Assembly: GCF_021869535.1 (NCBI RefSeq)
Contig: NW_026262740.1
Span: 248,001-312,000 of the forward strand
Source: Mytilus californianus
Taxonomy: Eukaryota > Mollusca > Bivalvia > Mytilida > Mytilidae
Reading direction: 5' to 3'
DNA: 64,000 bases
The notes beneath the pieces are model-generated. The model saw only the letters and a program-made list of their open reading frames with translations, had not been told where the DNA came from and did no database searches. The translations under genes and the position numbers were made by a program. Of the stretch, positions 52,001 to 56,130 are shown piece after piece (positions within the stretch are counted from its first letter, which is position 1; each line of letters begins with the position of its first letter).

Positions 52001-55000
52001 AGAGGTACAGAATGAAAATATCTTTAAAACTCCATTTCAAATGCAGTGATGGTCATTATTACAAAGATACATTTGCATATGATAAATTGACAAGAGACCA
52101 AGAGTGTTTTTGTCTTCAGCACAAGAAATCACATCGATCTGAAAAGATATACTCGCCATGGATAAAGAATGAGGTATGTTTTTTAAACAGCATCTTTATG
52201 AATTGATAAGATTGTCACTTGTATTCCTCAACAGTCTTAATTAACACAGTCTGGATATTTCTCAACACATTCTTAACAGTCTTTACTCAGTGTGATTGTC
52301 TTAACTCTGGATACGCATATAACTGTCGGTAGTACACAATCTTCCGCCTCTCTTTTTCCAGTGAACTTTCACGAGTTCACTTTAATATGTTAAAGTCAAA
52401 TAAGCATGATAAGCGAAACCTAATTAGCATTGTCTGTATCAAATATGGAAAATTATTATAACTTTTGCTCTAATTTGAATTCAAGAATTCAATACAAATC
52501 GTCGTCTTGTTTTATTTGTATTTGCACTGATCAAAAAATACAAATATGAAATTTGAAATAACAAACAAATTTTAATGTCATGGTTGTAAATCTTGAATGG
52601 TAAAAACAAATCCCAATATTCTTTTTTATTATTTATTATACTAATAATAAAGCTTTTCCATCTTAAACATTGCATGATTTGATGAATAAATAAACAATTT
52701 GTTTTTATTTTCAATTGTTTTTTGTCCACATTTGTTTTGTTTTTTTTTGTTTGTTATTGGTTATTTTGAATCTAAACTCCAATTAATAATTATAATCTAC
52801 CCTCTGTCTTTGACCTACTATCTTAATTACCACAAAAGGATAATGTTAACTCTGATATTAACCTGACGTCTTTACACTAAATCCATTAAATGTTGGATGT
52901 GTACTGATTGATATTTTAGTCTCAGATACATGATTTTCATGTATTAGTCATTGGCTTTGAACTAGCTACCAGAATCTGCGAGTACTCTGAGATCTGTAAT
53001 TAGTATCTTTTTTGTTGTTAGGGATGAGGGATGAATAAATACCATGCCACGTCCGGTCTGTGTTTATGTTTGATGTTTTTGATGTTTTTTTCCGCTTTTT
53101 ATCTGTCTGATGAGTTAAACTTTTTTCAACTGATTTTTATAGTTTGTTCTTATGTTGTGATGTTACACCTCTGTCCTAGGTAAAAAAGAAAGGGGGGAGG
53201 GGGGTTTAGTGCTCACAAACATGTTTATTCCCGCCATATTCTTCATGTGCTTGTCCCAAGTCAGGAGCCTCTAGTTTAGTGGTTGTCGTTGTTTCGTGTC
53301 TGTCATATCTGTTTTTCGTAAATTGTTTTCTTATAAATTAGGCCGTTAGTTCTCTCAATTGAATTGTTTTATATTTTCATGTCGGGGCCTTTTATAGCCG
53401 ACTTTACGGTATGGGTTTTTTCTCAATGTTGAAGGCCGTACGGTTGCTTTTAATTGCTTACATCCACTTTATTTGATTGATTGATTGATTGATTGTTGGT
53501 TGCTTAACGTCCAGTGGCAAATATTTCATGCATATTCAGGACGAGAACAAGTTCACAATAAATACAATAGGTAGGTTCTGTAATAGATTAAGGGATTAAG
53601 GTCGGAGAAATTTAGACTGCCACGGGAAATGAGGGTATATTGGATAGGGACAGAAATTTAGCCTTGCAACAGGTCACCTACGGACCCCTCAAAGAGTTGT
53701 TGCAAGGGTTCTTAACGTGCATAGAGCGTGGCACTTTCTTTACACGAGGCATCGGATTTAACGTCCCCATTCTGACCGGACGTGGCTGCAAATTTGTACA
53801 TCCCGCACAGCCAAACGGACGCCCCACTTTAGCACGGGTTTTACTGCCGGTCGGAGGAAGACCAATGGTGACCATACTTCTATTCCCCAGTCACCCTTGG
53901 GGGCCACTTTATTTGAACTTTGGTGGATAGTTGTCTCATTGGCAATCATACCTCATTTCCTTATTTTTATATAAACAATGCTAACATTCTGAGTATTACC
54001 TAGTCTAAATCTATATTAACATGACCATTACAAACATGTCAAGTAAATATATCATGTAAATATATATATGTATCCTTTTTTTTTAAATTCAGATAATTCA
54101 AAATAATTATAATTGATTAAAAACAAATTGTTTAATTATAAAATTATTGAATAAAAAAACAATTTTCAAATTGAAGATGAAAAAAAAGTTTCCATTGAAA
54201 ATTTAAATACAGCGTTGAGTTACAAAAAATTGTTGGACCAGTATGTTATTTGGTTTTTATTAAAAGTCAGTAGTCTTTAAATTGTAAAAAGTAAAATAAC
54301 AAAAATACCGAACACAAGGAGAAATTCAAAACGAAGTCCTTTATAAAATAGCAAAATCAAAAGCTCAAACACATCTAACGAATGGAAAACTACTGTCATA
54401 TTCCCGACTTGGTAAGATGATTTTACAACCCAAAAATGGCAGATGTCAACACAGAAAAATGTTTCAATTGTTTCGGTTATAAATCCTTGGCTTTCAAATA
54501 TTTTGCTTTGAGCGTTCCGGATAAAGGTAAATCCAGAAAAATGCTTCGGACGCAATAAATGTATATAACGTGTTTGTAATGATACACAAACTAGGACATA
54601 TGGAGACACATTCAGAATGTTAAGAATATGTTGAGACAAAGGTAAACATTATTCAGAGTGTGGAAAGAGAGACGAAAGATACCAGAGAACATTCAAACTC
54701 ATAAGTCGGAAAATAAACTGACAACCTCATGGCAAAAGAAGAAAAAGACGGACAAACAATAGAACACAAAACACAACATAGAAAACTAAAGACTGAGCAA
54801 CACGAACCCCACCAAAAATTGTGGGTGACCTCAGGTGCTCCGGAAGGGTAAGCAGATCATGCTCCACTTGTGGCACCCGACGTGTTGTTCATCTTACTAC
54901 AAACCCGGTAAGAAGTATAATTCGGTAGGTCACATTCGGGAAATAGGGGACGGGATTGTAGCTACGACATTAGGAACATATCCGCGATCATCTGTGAAAC

Positions 55001-56060
55001 GGATATTCCATAACGGTCAAACAACTTGAAACTTTTGGTTTAATAGCTTCCGTGTGAGCAGCAACCCTCTATCTAGGAAATCATGATAGGAAATACAAGC
55101 CCTGGAATATCGTATTGTAACCCACAGTTCATACGTATTCAGATACAAATAGCTGATAAAACCAAAAAGCCCCAAACGTACAGCCAAACCATAACAAGGA
55201 GCTTTTTGCAAATGATAGTACATTCCTTAATATAAAATGATGTCAATATGATTTCGAAATTGTTTAACAGCAATTTCAATAAAACAATGTCCGTATTTCC
55301 ATGTCAGTACTGGGCAAATGATACCCTTGTCTCCCAGCAGAAGTATTGATCCAGTGGTAGTAACACTAACGGCAACAGTTTAACTGCATTTCGACATTCA
55401 TGTCACTGATACTTGAGCCCAAACAATTTGAAAATCCAAAAGACCAATAGTGAAGCCAAGCCCGGGAAAGTAATCAGAGCTATGCAAGAGGGAGGTACAT
55501 TCCTTAATTCAAAATGATTTCAAAATTTTATATGAGCAATTTAAATAAAAACAATATTCATATTTTCATGCAAGTATCAAAGTATAGGCTGCTGGGTTTT
55601 GGATATTCAAAAAGTCCATCAGCAGATGTATCGATCCAGTGGTAGTAATAAATAGAGTTCAATACGTTAACACCGATCAGTCATTATAAGTTTGACGGAT
55701 TGATGATGTCAAATTGACTGATCGGTGACGGATTAATGACTACTGACTGATCTCTAAAACAGAAACTCTTAAGATCGAAAGTAATGCTACAAGTTGAAAT
55801 GTAGATCTTTTACATTATCTCCAGGTTATATTTTGTAAAACCATCTTAATTAGCTTCGTAATTCGATTATCATATGTGTTTTATGTTCAGTAGAACATTA
55901 TGTACTGTGTAGCTACATTAAAATTATGTTGTTTTTTATTTTATATTTTTTTCAGGTTAAAAGGATTCCTAACAGAGCGAAAATAAGCACTAAGAAGGAA
56001 GACCATAACCCAAGTAATATCATTGTTTACATATTTTCCTTTTGCATCTGTATTTCTTAA
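13012..56060 (+). CDS. Transmembrane Roc-COR (Roco) receptor-like gene, ~12 exons, possibly broken allele
   Basis: This is a spliced model from phase-consistent exons: 13012-13044, 14971-15142, 30078-30383, a split exon near 31674 and 34300, 34520-34634, 42187-42240, 45007-45063, 47073-47295, 48071-48649, 49878-49999, 50999-52173, and a short end at 55956. The order is signal peptide, Cys-rich ectodomain with six N-glycosylation sequons (NFT, NYT, NST, NET, NMT, NIS), one transmembrane helix, Roc GTPase, COR and a Cys/His tail. Roco proteins (for example LRRKs) use Roc as the GTPase and COR for dimerisation, and are normally cytosolic or peripheral. A membrane-anchored form with its own ectodomain suggests a receptor, but ligand and output are unknown. 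Three one-base homopolymer shifts and a LINE in or beside exon 4 break the frame of this copy as given. It could be a pseudogene, a null haplotype or carry assembly errors. Confidence 0.82.
13045..14970. other. Intron 1
   Basis: Non-coding. It holds a possible cryptic exon at 13757-13983 (see rejected items) and an (AAC)8-like microsatellite near 14352-14378. Confidence 0.7.
14971..15142 (+). CDS. Exon 2: signal peptide end and start of Cys-rich ectodomain
   Basis: It is 172 nt, entered in phase 0 after CTTTTTGTAG and left in phase 1 before GTATGT. It encodes the end of the signal peptide, then a stretch with four cysteines (FTCP, SMCR, YTCL, ERCN) and two N-glycosylation sequons (NFT, NYT). 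I do not recognise a named domain. The cysteine pattern and sequons fit a secreted, disulfide-bonded module. Confidence is high because both splice sites, both phases and the protein character agree. Confidence 0.87.
15240..15600. repeat. Palindrome-rich ACGCATGTG array, orientation A
   Basis: Dense run of ACGCATGTG, CACATGCG, CACATGTGT and similar words, many self-complementary around CATG or CACATGTG. It is followed by an AT-rich tract with AAATTCACATGAAA-like palindromes. It lies about 100 bases downstream of exon 2. A reverse-oriented relative lies at 29290-29810, near the other end of intron 2; the shared block is GCAAATTTTGTT here and AACAAAATTTGC there. Confidence 0.8.
15601..17399. 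other. Intron 2 sequence, no gene seen
   Basis: AT-rich intronic DNA with no supported exon. A short inverted GGGACTATT / AATAGTCCC pair lies near 17156-17190. Confidence 0.6.
17400..17560. repeat. Dispersed repeat fragment (family R6)
   Basis: It shares a G-rich block, TTTTTCCCACAAAA and TCAGTGATTCCC with 21080-21190, where the same text appears reverse-complemented (TTTGTGGGAAAAATTTG, GGGAATCACTGA). Two copies in opposite orientation. Confidence 0.65.
17561..18879. other. Intron 2 sequence, no gene seen
   Basis: No exon or clear repeat. The GC-richer patch 18475-18560 has no reading frame. Confidence 0.55.
18880..19190 (+). repeat. Probable dispersed repeat
   Basis: It contains GGGAGCTACCATTTGATATT and TTGCAGGATAACATTTTCAT, text that I associate with a repeat common in mussel transcripts and genomes. 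There is no second copy in this window, so the call rests on recollection. Confidence 0.35.
19191..21079. other. Intron 2 sequence, no gene seen
   Basis: AT-rich intronic DNA without a supported exon. Confidence 0.55.
21080..21200. repeat. Dispersed repeat fragment (family R6), inverted copy
   Basis: Reverse-complement relative of 17400-17560, with a G-run next to GGCGGCCCTCCTTTTGTGGG. Confidence 0.6.
21810..21960 (-). repeat. Dispersed repeat M1, short diverged copy
   Basis: Word order TGTCAATGAGAAAACA, CACTGTATGACCTTCAACAA, TGAACAAAACCATACTATAT, AGTCAGCTGTAAAAG matches, with changes, the M1 repeat at 25430, 39640, 50090 and (reverse) 53040. Confidence 0.65.
22320..22900 (+). repeat. Dispersed element with ~190-bp internal units
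   Basis: It starts with GTAAGGGTTCCGCAGAACCC, a short palindromic motif. AAGCTTCTGTCCAAGTTTG(G) then recurs at about 22445, 22636 and 22825, each followed by an ATCC(A/C)GGATAGTTTAAGAAAG-like block. Three tandem units of ~190 bp. Confidence 0.75.
23268..24885 (+). mobile_element. Composite dispersed element with GCTCACCTG / CAGGTGAGC ends
   Basis: The left end has GCTCACCTGGTCCAATAGGG and the right end CAGGTGAGCGACACAGGCTC, so the termini carry an inverted GCTCACCTG pair. AACCAAACTTGGCC, GATATCTAGTTTAAAAA, AAATGCAGTTTTTG and TATCTTTGAAAC appear once near each end, on either side of an inserted element at 23665-24500. No transposase frame is seen. Confidence 0.65.
23665..24500 (+). repeat. 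Second dispersed element nested in the first
   Basis: It begins TATACGACCGCAAAAAATT and ends near GGTCGTATCCAGCTGCGCTC. Inside, TAGGAATTAGGGGCGCAAA and TAGGAATTGGGGGCAAAAA recur with surrounding text as two diverged tandem units of ~170 bp. Two G-runs (24146-24159, 24231-24247) are likely error-prone. Confidence 0.6.
25430..25620 (-). repeat. Dispersed repeat M1
   Basis: Word order GGCAATGAGACAACTATCCA, TTCAACAATGAGCAAAACTG, AGCTATAAAAGGTCCTGAAA matches M1 copies elsewhere in the window. Confidence 0.75.
25786..26690 (+). repeat. Element with five tandem units of 158-173 bp
   Basis: It opens with CTCGCTTGGCGGAGTCAAAA and GCGAGGCATAAGTATGCTGT. TGTATTAGTTTGTGATTAGG then recurs at about 25859, 26031, 26198, 26357 and 26530, each unit holding AACCACTAGTGGTAAGT and CCGCCCCCTCAGT. 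No reading frame. Confidence 0.85.
26691..27833. other. Intron 2 sequence, no gene seen
   Basis: AT-rich intronic DNA without a supported exon. Confidence 0.55.
27834..29135 (+). repeat. Element with ~162-bp tandem units and ATGCCCCC / GGGGGCAT ends
   Basis: The left end ATGCCCCCGCCGTAGCGGTG holds a stem (CCCCCGCCG..CGGTGGGGGC) and the right end AAAAGGGGGGGCATCATCTG mirrors it. Between them ATGTTATGAAACTTATACAC recurs about every 162 bp, with TTTAGTTTC(C/T)GTTCTCTAAC and AGTTATGCCCCTTTA in each unit, at least six units. An ACGT/CCGT microsatellite lies at 27880-27910. No transposase seen. Confidence 0.85.
29290..29810. repeat. Palindrome-rich ACGCATGTG array, orientation B
   Basis: Same word set as 15240-15600 but inverted: first the AT-rich TTCACATGAAA palindromes, then AACAAAATTTGCCTGTG, then the CACATGCG/ACGCATGTG run. 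It ends about 270 bases before exon 3. Confidence 0.8.
30078..30383 (+). CDS. Exon 3: Cys-rich ectodomain module
   Basis: It is 306 nt, phase 1 in and phase 1 out, between TTTGCAG and GTATAT. It encodes about 102 residues starting GYKYVFQP, with nine cysteines, mostly in Cys-X-Cys pairs near the end (SCICN, QCYCN, DCSCY), and two sequons (NST, NET). I do not recognise a named fold; spacing is not that of a classic EGF repeat. As a symmetrical 1-1 exon it could be skipped or shuffled without breaking frame. Its frame joins exon 2 exactly (CCT G + GT). Confidence 0.9.
30406..30836 (-). repeat. SINE-like element (family S) in intron 3, with target-site duplication
   Basis: Full-length copy flanked by the perfect 14-bp repeat CTATTCTATTTTTG (30392-30405 and 30837-30850). 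It sits only 22 bases after the exon 3 donor. Confidence 0.92.
31674..31738 (+). CDS. Exon 4, 5' part (partial)
   Basis: Acceptor TTATTTTTTTCAG, then a phase-1 reading frame in step with exon 3 (AAA G + AT). It gives DMKCYDDMNMTSSRYLGDRQ with one Cys and one sequon (NMT), and a stop follows within 20 bases. The sequence then passes into LINE-like text. Either the exon ends at a weak donor after CAA (31732), or it was interrupted by the LINE and continues at about 34300. I favour the second reading because a Cys-rich frame resumes there. Confidence 0.6.
31740..34299 (+). mobile_element. Degraded, 5'-truncated non-LTR retrotransposon (LINE)
   Basis: Fragments of one reverse-transcriptase ORF in order: linker pieces (31785-32016, 32186-32443), RT core with IPIHKSGDKYDLNNYRGIAL and FIDFKKAFDSLW (32622-33023), catalytic box FADDLIIL (33112-33315), and C-terminal pieces (33390-33700, 33790-34130). 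It ends in a 3' region with an AATAAA signal near 34229. Frames change at least five times and stops interrupt, so it is dead. No endonuclease domain is left. The motif set is that of LINE reverse transcriptases in the broad CR1/I/Jockey groups; the clade is not resolved. The exact left edge is uncertain and no clear target-site duplication was found. Confidence 0.85.
34300..34354 (+). CDS. Exon 4, 3' part (putative, beyond the LINE)
   Basis: Reading CCANDFRFQNLYQYQTDE and then G before the donor GTGTAT at 34355. The last base plus AA at the start of exon 5 gives GAA, in phase with EVCDNS. No acceptor AG precedes it in frame, which suggests it is the continuation of the exon begun at 31674. 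An alternative is that the frame runs on to a stop at about 34469. Confidence 0.4.
34520..34634 (+). CDS. Exon 5: membrane-proximal ectodomain, apparent +1 shift
   Basis: It is 115 nt between CTCTGTACAG and a perfect donor GTAAGT. Frame 1 reads EVCDNSHVYVFSLQV and then hits TAA at 34564. One base later it continues NISRTIKIIEFDNYKYNLNY and leaves in phase 1, as exon 6 requires. One T too many in GTTTAA (34562-34564) would explain both halves. Read without a shift, the exon is open in another frame, but its first half (Met/Cys-rich) looks non-coding. It has one Cys and one sequon (NIS). The neighbour downstream is the transmembrane exon. Confidence 0.65.
34635..35132. other. Start of intron 5, no gene seen
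   Basis: AT-rich intronic DNA, no repeat recognised. Confidence 0.55.
35133..35474 (+). repeat. SINE-like element (family S), tail-truncated
   Basis: Begins CCCAAGGGTGACTGGG and runs in the tail direction, but breaks off before the GTTAAGC...(TCAA)n end. It abuts the next copy tail-to-tail. Confidence 0.8.
35475..35773 (-). repeat. SINE-like element (family S), internally deleted
   Basis: Runs from GACTGTTGGTTGCTTAACGT to CACCCTTGGGG. The ~45-base tail block (TTAACGTTTAGTGGCAAA, TTCAGGA) is duplicated at 35495/35545. The middle, between TGCCATTGG and ATCCACTTCGGC, is deleted and replaced by an A-run. Confidence 0.8.
36004..36395 (+). pseudogene. YxDD-type reverse transcriptase fragment
   Basis: Reads FRYINDVLSLKNSKFGDYVE from 36038, where YIND stands in place of the catalytic YIDD. 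Near 36335-36390 it reads KSSLRKFYGRHHELVDRHG, with frame breaks between. The same family recurs as fragments at 46170-46503 (+), 40783-40960 (-) and 55028-55135 (-). It is possibly Penelope-like; the family is not settled. Catalytically dead. Confidence 0.6.
36387..37035. repeat. 1.84-kb tandem duplication, unit 1 (conserved part)
   Basis: It begins GTCATGGAAGTTTTTGACCC and includes TTAATGACCCCGCTTTTCGT, then GATGTTAGGGTGCAATCTTT and TGAATGTTGGATATATTTTT. All recur in order at 38228-38700. A 72-bp direct duplication lies inside at 36592-36735. Confidence 0.85.
36592..36735. repeat. 72-bp tandem duplication
   Basis: The block TTTAACTGATTTTGATATGG ... AATCATAAATCCA is present twice with one deletion and one substitution between copies. 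It is absent from the second 1.84-kb unit, so it arose after that duplication. Confidence 0.85.
37036..38227. other. Intron 5 sequence between duplicated segments, no gene seen
   Basis: AT-rich sequence, no supported exon. It forms the spacer of the 1.84-kb duplication. Confidence 0.55.
38228..38700. repeat. 1.84-kb tandem duplication, unit 2
   Basis: Diverged second copy of 36387-37035 at an offset of about 1.84 kb. The 95-residue reading frame over 38508-38795 lies across this repeat and its right neighbour and is not taken as a gene. Confidence 0.85.
38700..39075 (+). repeat. Dispersed repeat M3
   Basis: GGAGCAGGATCTGCTTACCT, TTCCGGAGCACCTGAGAT and GTTTGATTGTCCCTTTGGTA match, in reverse complement, the segment at 54660-54860 (AGGTGCTCCGGAAGGGTAAG). 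A common mussel-type interspersed repeat. Confidence 0.7.
39225..39440 (+). repeat. Dispersed repeat R5, reverse copy
   Basis: TATGCGACTGTCACACACG, ATTAGGAATATGACAGTTGT and GTTCGGCATTTTTGTTA are the reverse complement, with changes, of text at 4509-4720, 5640-5860 and 54290-54430. Confidence 0.65.
39640..39910 (-). repeat. Dispersed repeat M1
   Basis: AGATGTGGTATGAGTGCCAA, GTACGGCCTTCAACACGGAG, AGCTATAAAGGGCCCCGAAA and GACAACCACTGAACTATGCT in M1 order. Confidence 0.75.
40236..40397 (+). pseudogene. Unidentified coding-like fragment (54 codons)
   Basis: An open stretch without a start codon, AFWRDISIKKRFDSG to NRLIKRTYIHG, ending in TAA. Composition (basic, balanced, few Cys) is protein-like compared with the surrounding AT-rich DNA. 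I do not recognise the family. It sits in an intron crowded with retroelement fragments, so a transposon remnant is the likeliest origin. Confidence 0.3.
40783..40960 (-). pseudogene. YxDD-type reverse transcriptase fragment
   Basis: The reverse complement reads RLQTRIYNKRDDFIFPIVNF followed by PFSSSNIP and GIYISHLI. This is the stretch after the catalytic box in the same family as 36004-36395 and 46170-46503. Confidence 0.6.
40961..42186. other. End of intron 5, no gene seen
   Basis: AT-rich intronic DNA up to a normal acceptor (TTTGTGTAATTGTAG). Confidence 0.55.
42187..42240 (+). CDS. Exon 6: juxtamembrane and first half of transmembrane helix
   Basis: A 54-nt mini-exon, phase 1 to 1, between GTAATTGTAG and GTAAGT. 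It reads NEYRTKAATWVLILLFAY; its first codon is completed by the last A of exon 5. It supplies the outer half of a membrane helix that only becomes full length when joined to exon 7. Confidence 0.85.
42241..45006. other. Intron 6
   Basis: No gene seen. 42780-43400 holds loosely repeated text (TTTCCATGG, CCGTTTCCATAGAAAC, CATTTTGAAAAAT-like blocks) suggesting an old degenerate tandem repeat. An isolated 81-codon reading frame at 44152-44397 has no support. Confidence 0.55.
45007..45063 (+). CDS. Exon 7: second half of transmembrane helix and stop-transfer
   Basis: A 57-nt mini-exon, phase 1 to 1, between TTTTTCAG and GTAAGT. With exon 6 it completes WVLILLFAYFAVLIIVVGI, followed by ERRWIKIRS, a basic cluster typical of a cytoplasmic stop-transfer. 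By the positive-inside rule the Roc-COR part is cytoplasmic. Confidence 0.87.
45091..45375 (+). repeat. SINE-like element (family S), truncated, 27 bases after exon 7
   Basis: Runs from GGGTGACTGGGGAATAGAAA to the CCTATCCAA block and lacks the tail. It is more diverged than the copy at 45610. Confidence 0.8.
45610..46030 (-). repeat. SINE-like element (family S) with target-site duplication
   Basis: Full-length copy flanked by the perfect 13-bp repeat TGTAATGAAATAT (45597-45609 and 46031-46043). Confidence 0.92.
46170..46503 (+). pseudogene. YxDD-type reverse transcriptase fragment
   Basis: Reads LNSELKKNTDTA near 46180 and, after a frame change, KIYDKRGDFNFEIINFPHLS and SPAYGVNISELERY from 46330, ending in a stop at 46503. 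Colinear with the fragments at 40783 (-) and 36004. Confidence 0.6.
46504..47072. other. End of intron 7
   Basis: Includes ATTATTATTATTTTTCTTCC and TTGTCTCGCATGATGTCGCT, probably another repeat. No exon before the acceptor TTTTACAG at 47065-47072. Confidence 0.5.
47073..47295 (+). CDS. Exon 8: Roc GTPase start with P-loop, +1 frameshift
   Basis: It is 223 nt between TTAATTTTACAG and GTATAT. It opens in phase with exon 7 (A + GA) and reads RDILIFNKLLQNSETEKRYF, then VRIMIVGKESAGK, the Walker A / G1 motif (GxxxxGK[ST]). A run of six A at 47167-47172 then throws the frame and a TGA follows within eight codons. With five A the frame would give Thr after GK, continue CLLRRLFNES and leave in phase 1 as exon 9 needs. 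The total of 223 nt is one base over what the phases allow. The gene product is thus broken exactly in the nucleotide-binding loop, or the A-run is miscounted. Confidence 0.87.
47296..48070. other. Intron 8
   Basis: Non-coding, AT-rich; ends in TTTTTTTGTATCAG. Confidence 0.7.
48071..48649 (+). CDS. Exon 9: Roc domain with long charged insert and WDFAGQ switch
   Basis: 579 nt, phase 1 to 1, fully open. It starts EFDDKKERINRALS and continues for about 130 residues of Lys/Asp/Thr-rich low-complexity sequence. Folded Roc sequence then resumes with LYALCALWDFAGQKEFYATH; WDFAGQ is the G3/DxxG motif as in LRRK-type Roc domains. A hydrophobic strand follows (AVYLVVADM). The insert sits between G1 and G3, around the switch I region, and is probably disordered. 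Confidence 0.92.
48650..49877. other. Intron 9
   Basis: AT-rich, no exon or recognised repeat. The text CAATTTACGAGACAGCAGGA near 48734 echoes the exon 11 sequence CTATTTACGAGACAGCAGGA (about 51142), a short match that may be a relic of local duplication. Confidence 0.5.
49878..49999 (+). CDS. Exon 10: Roc domain end with G4 region
   Basis: 122 nt, phase 1 to 0, between ATGTTTCAG and GTAATA. It reads EYVEFWFDSIHCHRTTDEPA and then PPILLVFTGKDKYNE. ILLVFT-GKD occupies the position of the G4 motif. The canonical form is NKxD or TKxD; LRRK2 has THLD, so a Txx[D] variant is acceptable for a Roco. Confidence 0.87.
50090..50640 (-). repeat. Dispersed repeat M1, long copy in intron 10
   Basis: AGGAGATGTGGCTTATTTGT, AAGAGACCACTTGACACAGA, TCGTACGGCCTTCAACAATG, TAGTCAGCTATAAAAGGCCT and ACGACAACCACTGACAC in M1 order. 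This is the reverse complement of the copy at 53040-53980. Confidence 0.85.
50999..52173 (+). CDS. Exon 11: COR domain and C-terminal Cys/His module, -1 frameshift
   Basis: 1175 nt, phase 0 to 0, between TCTTCTGTAG and GTATGT. It starts ADFKKRKKELNDQID. Features include KWILLEHLI, ENELLLFLRFQHHEGNIIFF and the COR hallmark LNPQWLADAFRCLV, then a winged-helix-like stretch to FKFEFLPPSF. At about 51755-51760 one T is missing (TTCTTAACC). The frame at the start runs to a stop at 51880, while the next frame resumes with NHLSAWFIRNYD and goes on to the end of the exon. 1175 nt is one short of a multiple of three, as this predicts. The end carries KCSDGHYYKDT and ECFCLQHKKSH, a Cys/His-rich tail that could bind zinc, then SPWIKNE. 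Confidence 0.92.
52174..53039. other. Intron 11, first part
   Basis: AT-rich, no exon or clear repeat. Confidence 0.55.
53040..53980 (+). repeat. Dispersed repeat M1, interrupted by a SINE
   Basis: GTCAGGAGCCTCTAGTTTAG, AGGCCGTTAGTTCTCTCAAT, GGGGCCTTTTATAGCCGACT, TGTTGAAGGCCGTACGG, then after the inserted element GATAGTTGTCTCATTGGCAA. This is the plus-strand version of the M1 copies at 21810, 25430, 39640 and 50090. Confidence 0.85.
53477..53903 (-). repeat. SINE-like element (family S) nested in M1, with target-site duplication
   Basis: Full-length copy inside M1, flanked by CCACTTTATTTGA at 53464-53476 and 53904-53916. It shows that family S was mobile after this M1 copy was in place. Confidence 0.93.
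54290..54430 (-). repeat. Dispersed repeat R5
   Basis: AAAAATACCGAACACAAGGA, AATCAAAAGCTCAAACACAT and ACTGTCATATTCCCGACTTG. Same family as 4509-4720. Confidence 0.7.
54475..54565 (+). repeat. Dispersed repeat R2, partial
   Basis: TTTGAGCGTTCCGGATAAAG and GTAAATCCAGAAAAATGCTT match the inside of the R2 copies at 7604-8325. Confidence 0.75.
54660..54860 (-). repeat. Dispersed repeat M3, reverse copy
   Basis: AACTGACAACCTCATGGCAA, GAACCCCACCAAAAATTGTG and AGGTGCTCCGGAAGGGTAAG. Reverse-complement relative of 38700-39075. Confidence 0.7.
55028..55135 (-). pseudogene. YxDD-type reverse transcriptase fragment (C-terminal part)
   Basis: The reverse complement reads TIRYSRACISYHDFLDRGLL followed by LTRKLLNQKF. 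This is the stretch that follows the YGVYIS block in the same family as 46170-46503, here cut off from the rest. Confidence 0.55.
55673..55725. mobile_element. MITE-like inverted repeat, second copy
   Basis: Perfect 11-bp arms CCGATCAGTCA (55673-55683) and TGACTGATCGG (55715-55725) around TATAAGTTTGACGGATT, shared with the element at 6781-6862. Confidence 0.5.
55956..56060 (+). CDS. Exon 12 (putative): short C-terminal end
   Basis: Strong acceptor TTTATATTTTTTTCAG, phase 0 as required by exon 11. It reads VKRIPNRAKISTKKEDHNPS and ends in TAA at 56060 after 34 codons. A donor-like A|GTAATA at 56013/56014 would instead end the exon in phase 1 and imply further exons, none of which I could find before 63979. 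The basic, polar sequence resembles no known domain. I give the longer form to the stop. Confidence 0.45.
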   Translation, partial: VKRIPNRAKISTKKEDHNPSNIIVYIFSFCICIS

Positions 56061-56130
56061 CCGGTTTTATATTTCTAGAACCTATATTACATGTAAATGC
56101 AGTGCACTTTATATTCTAATATTTGATGCT

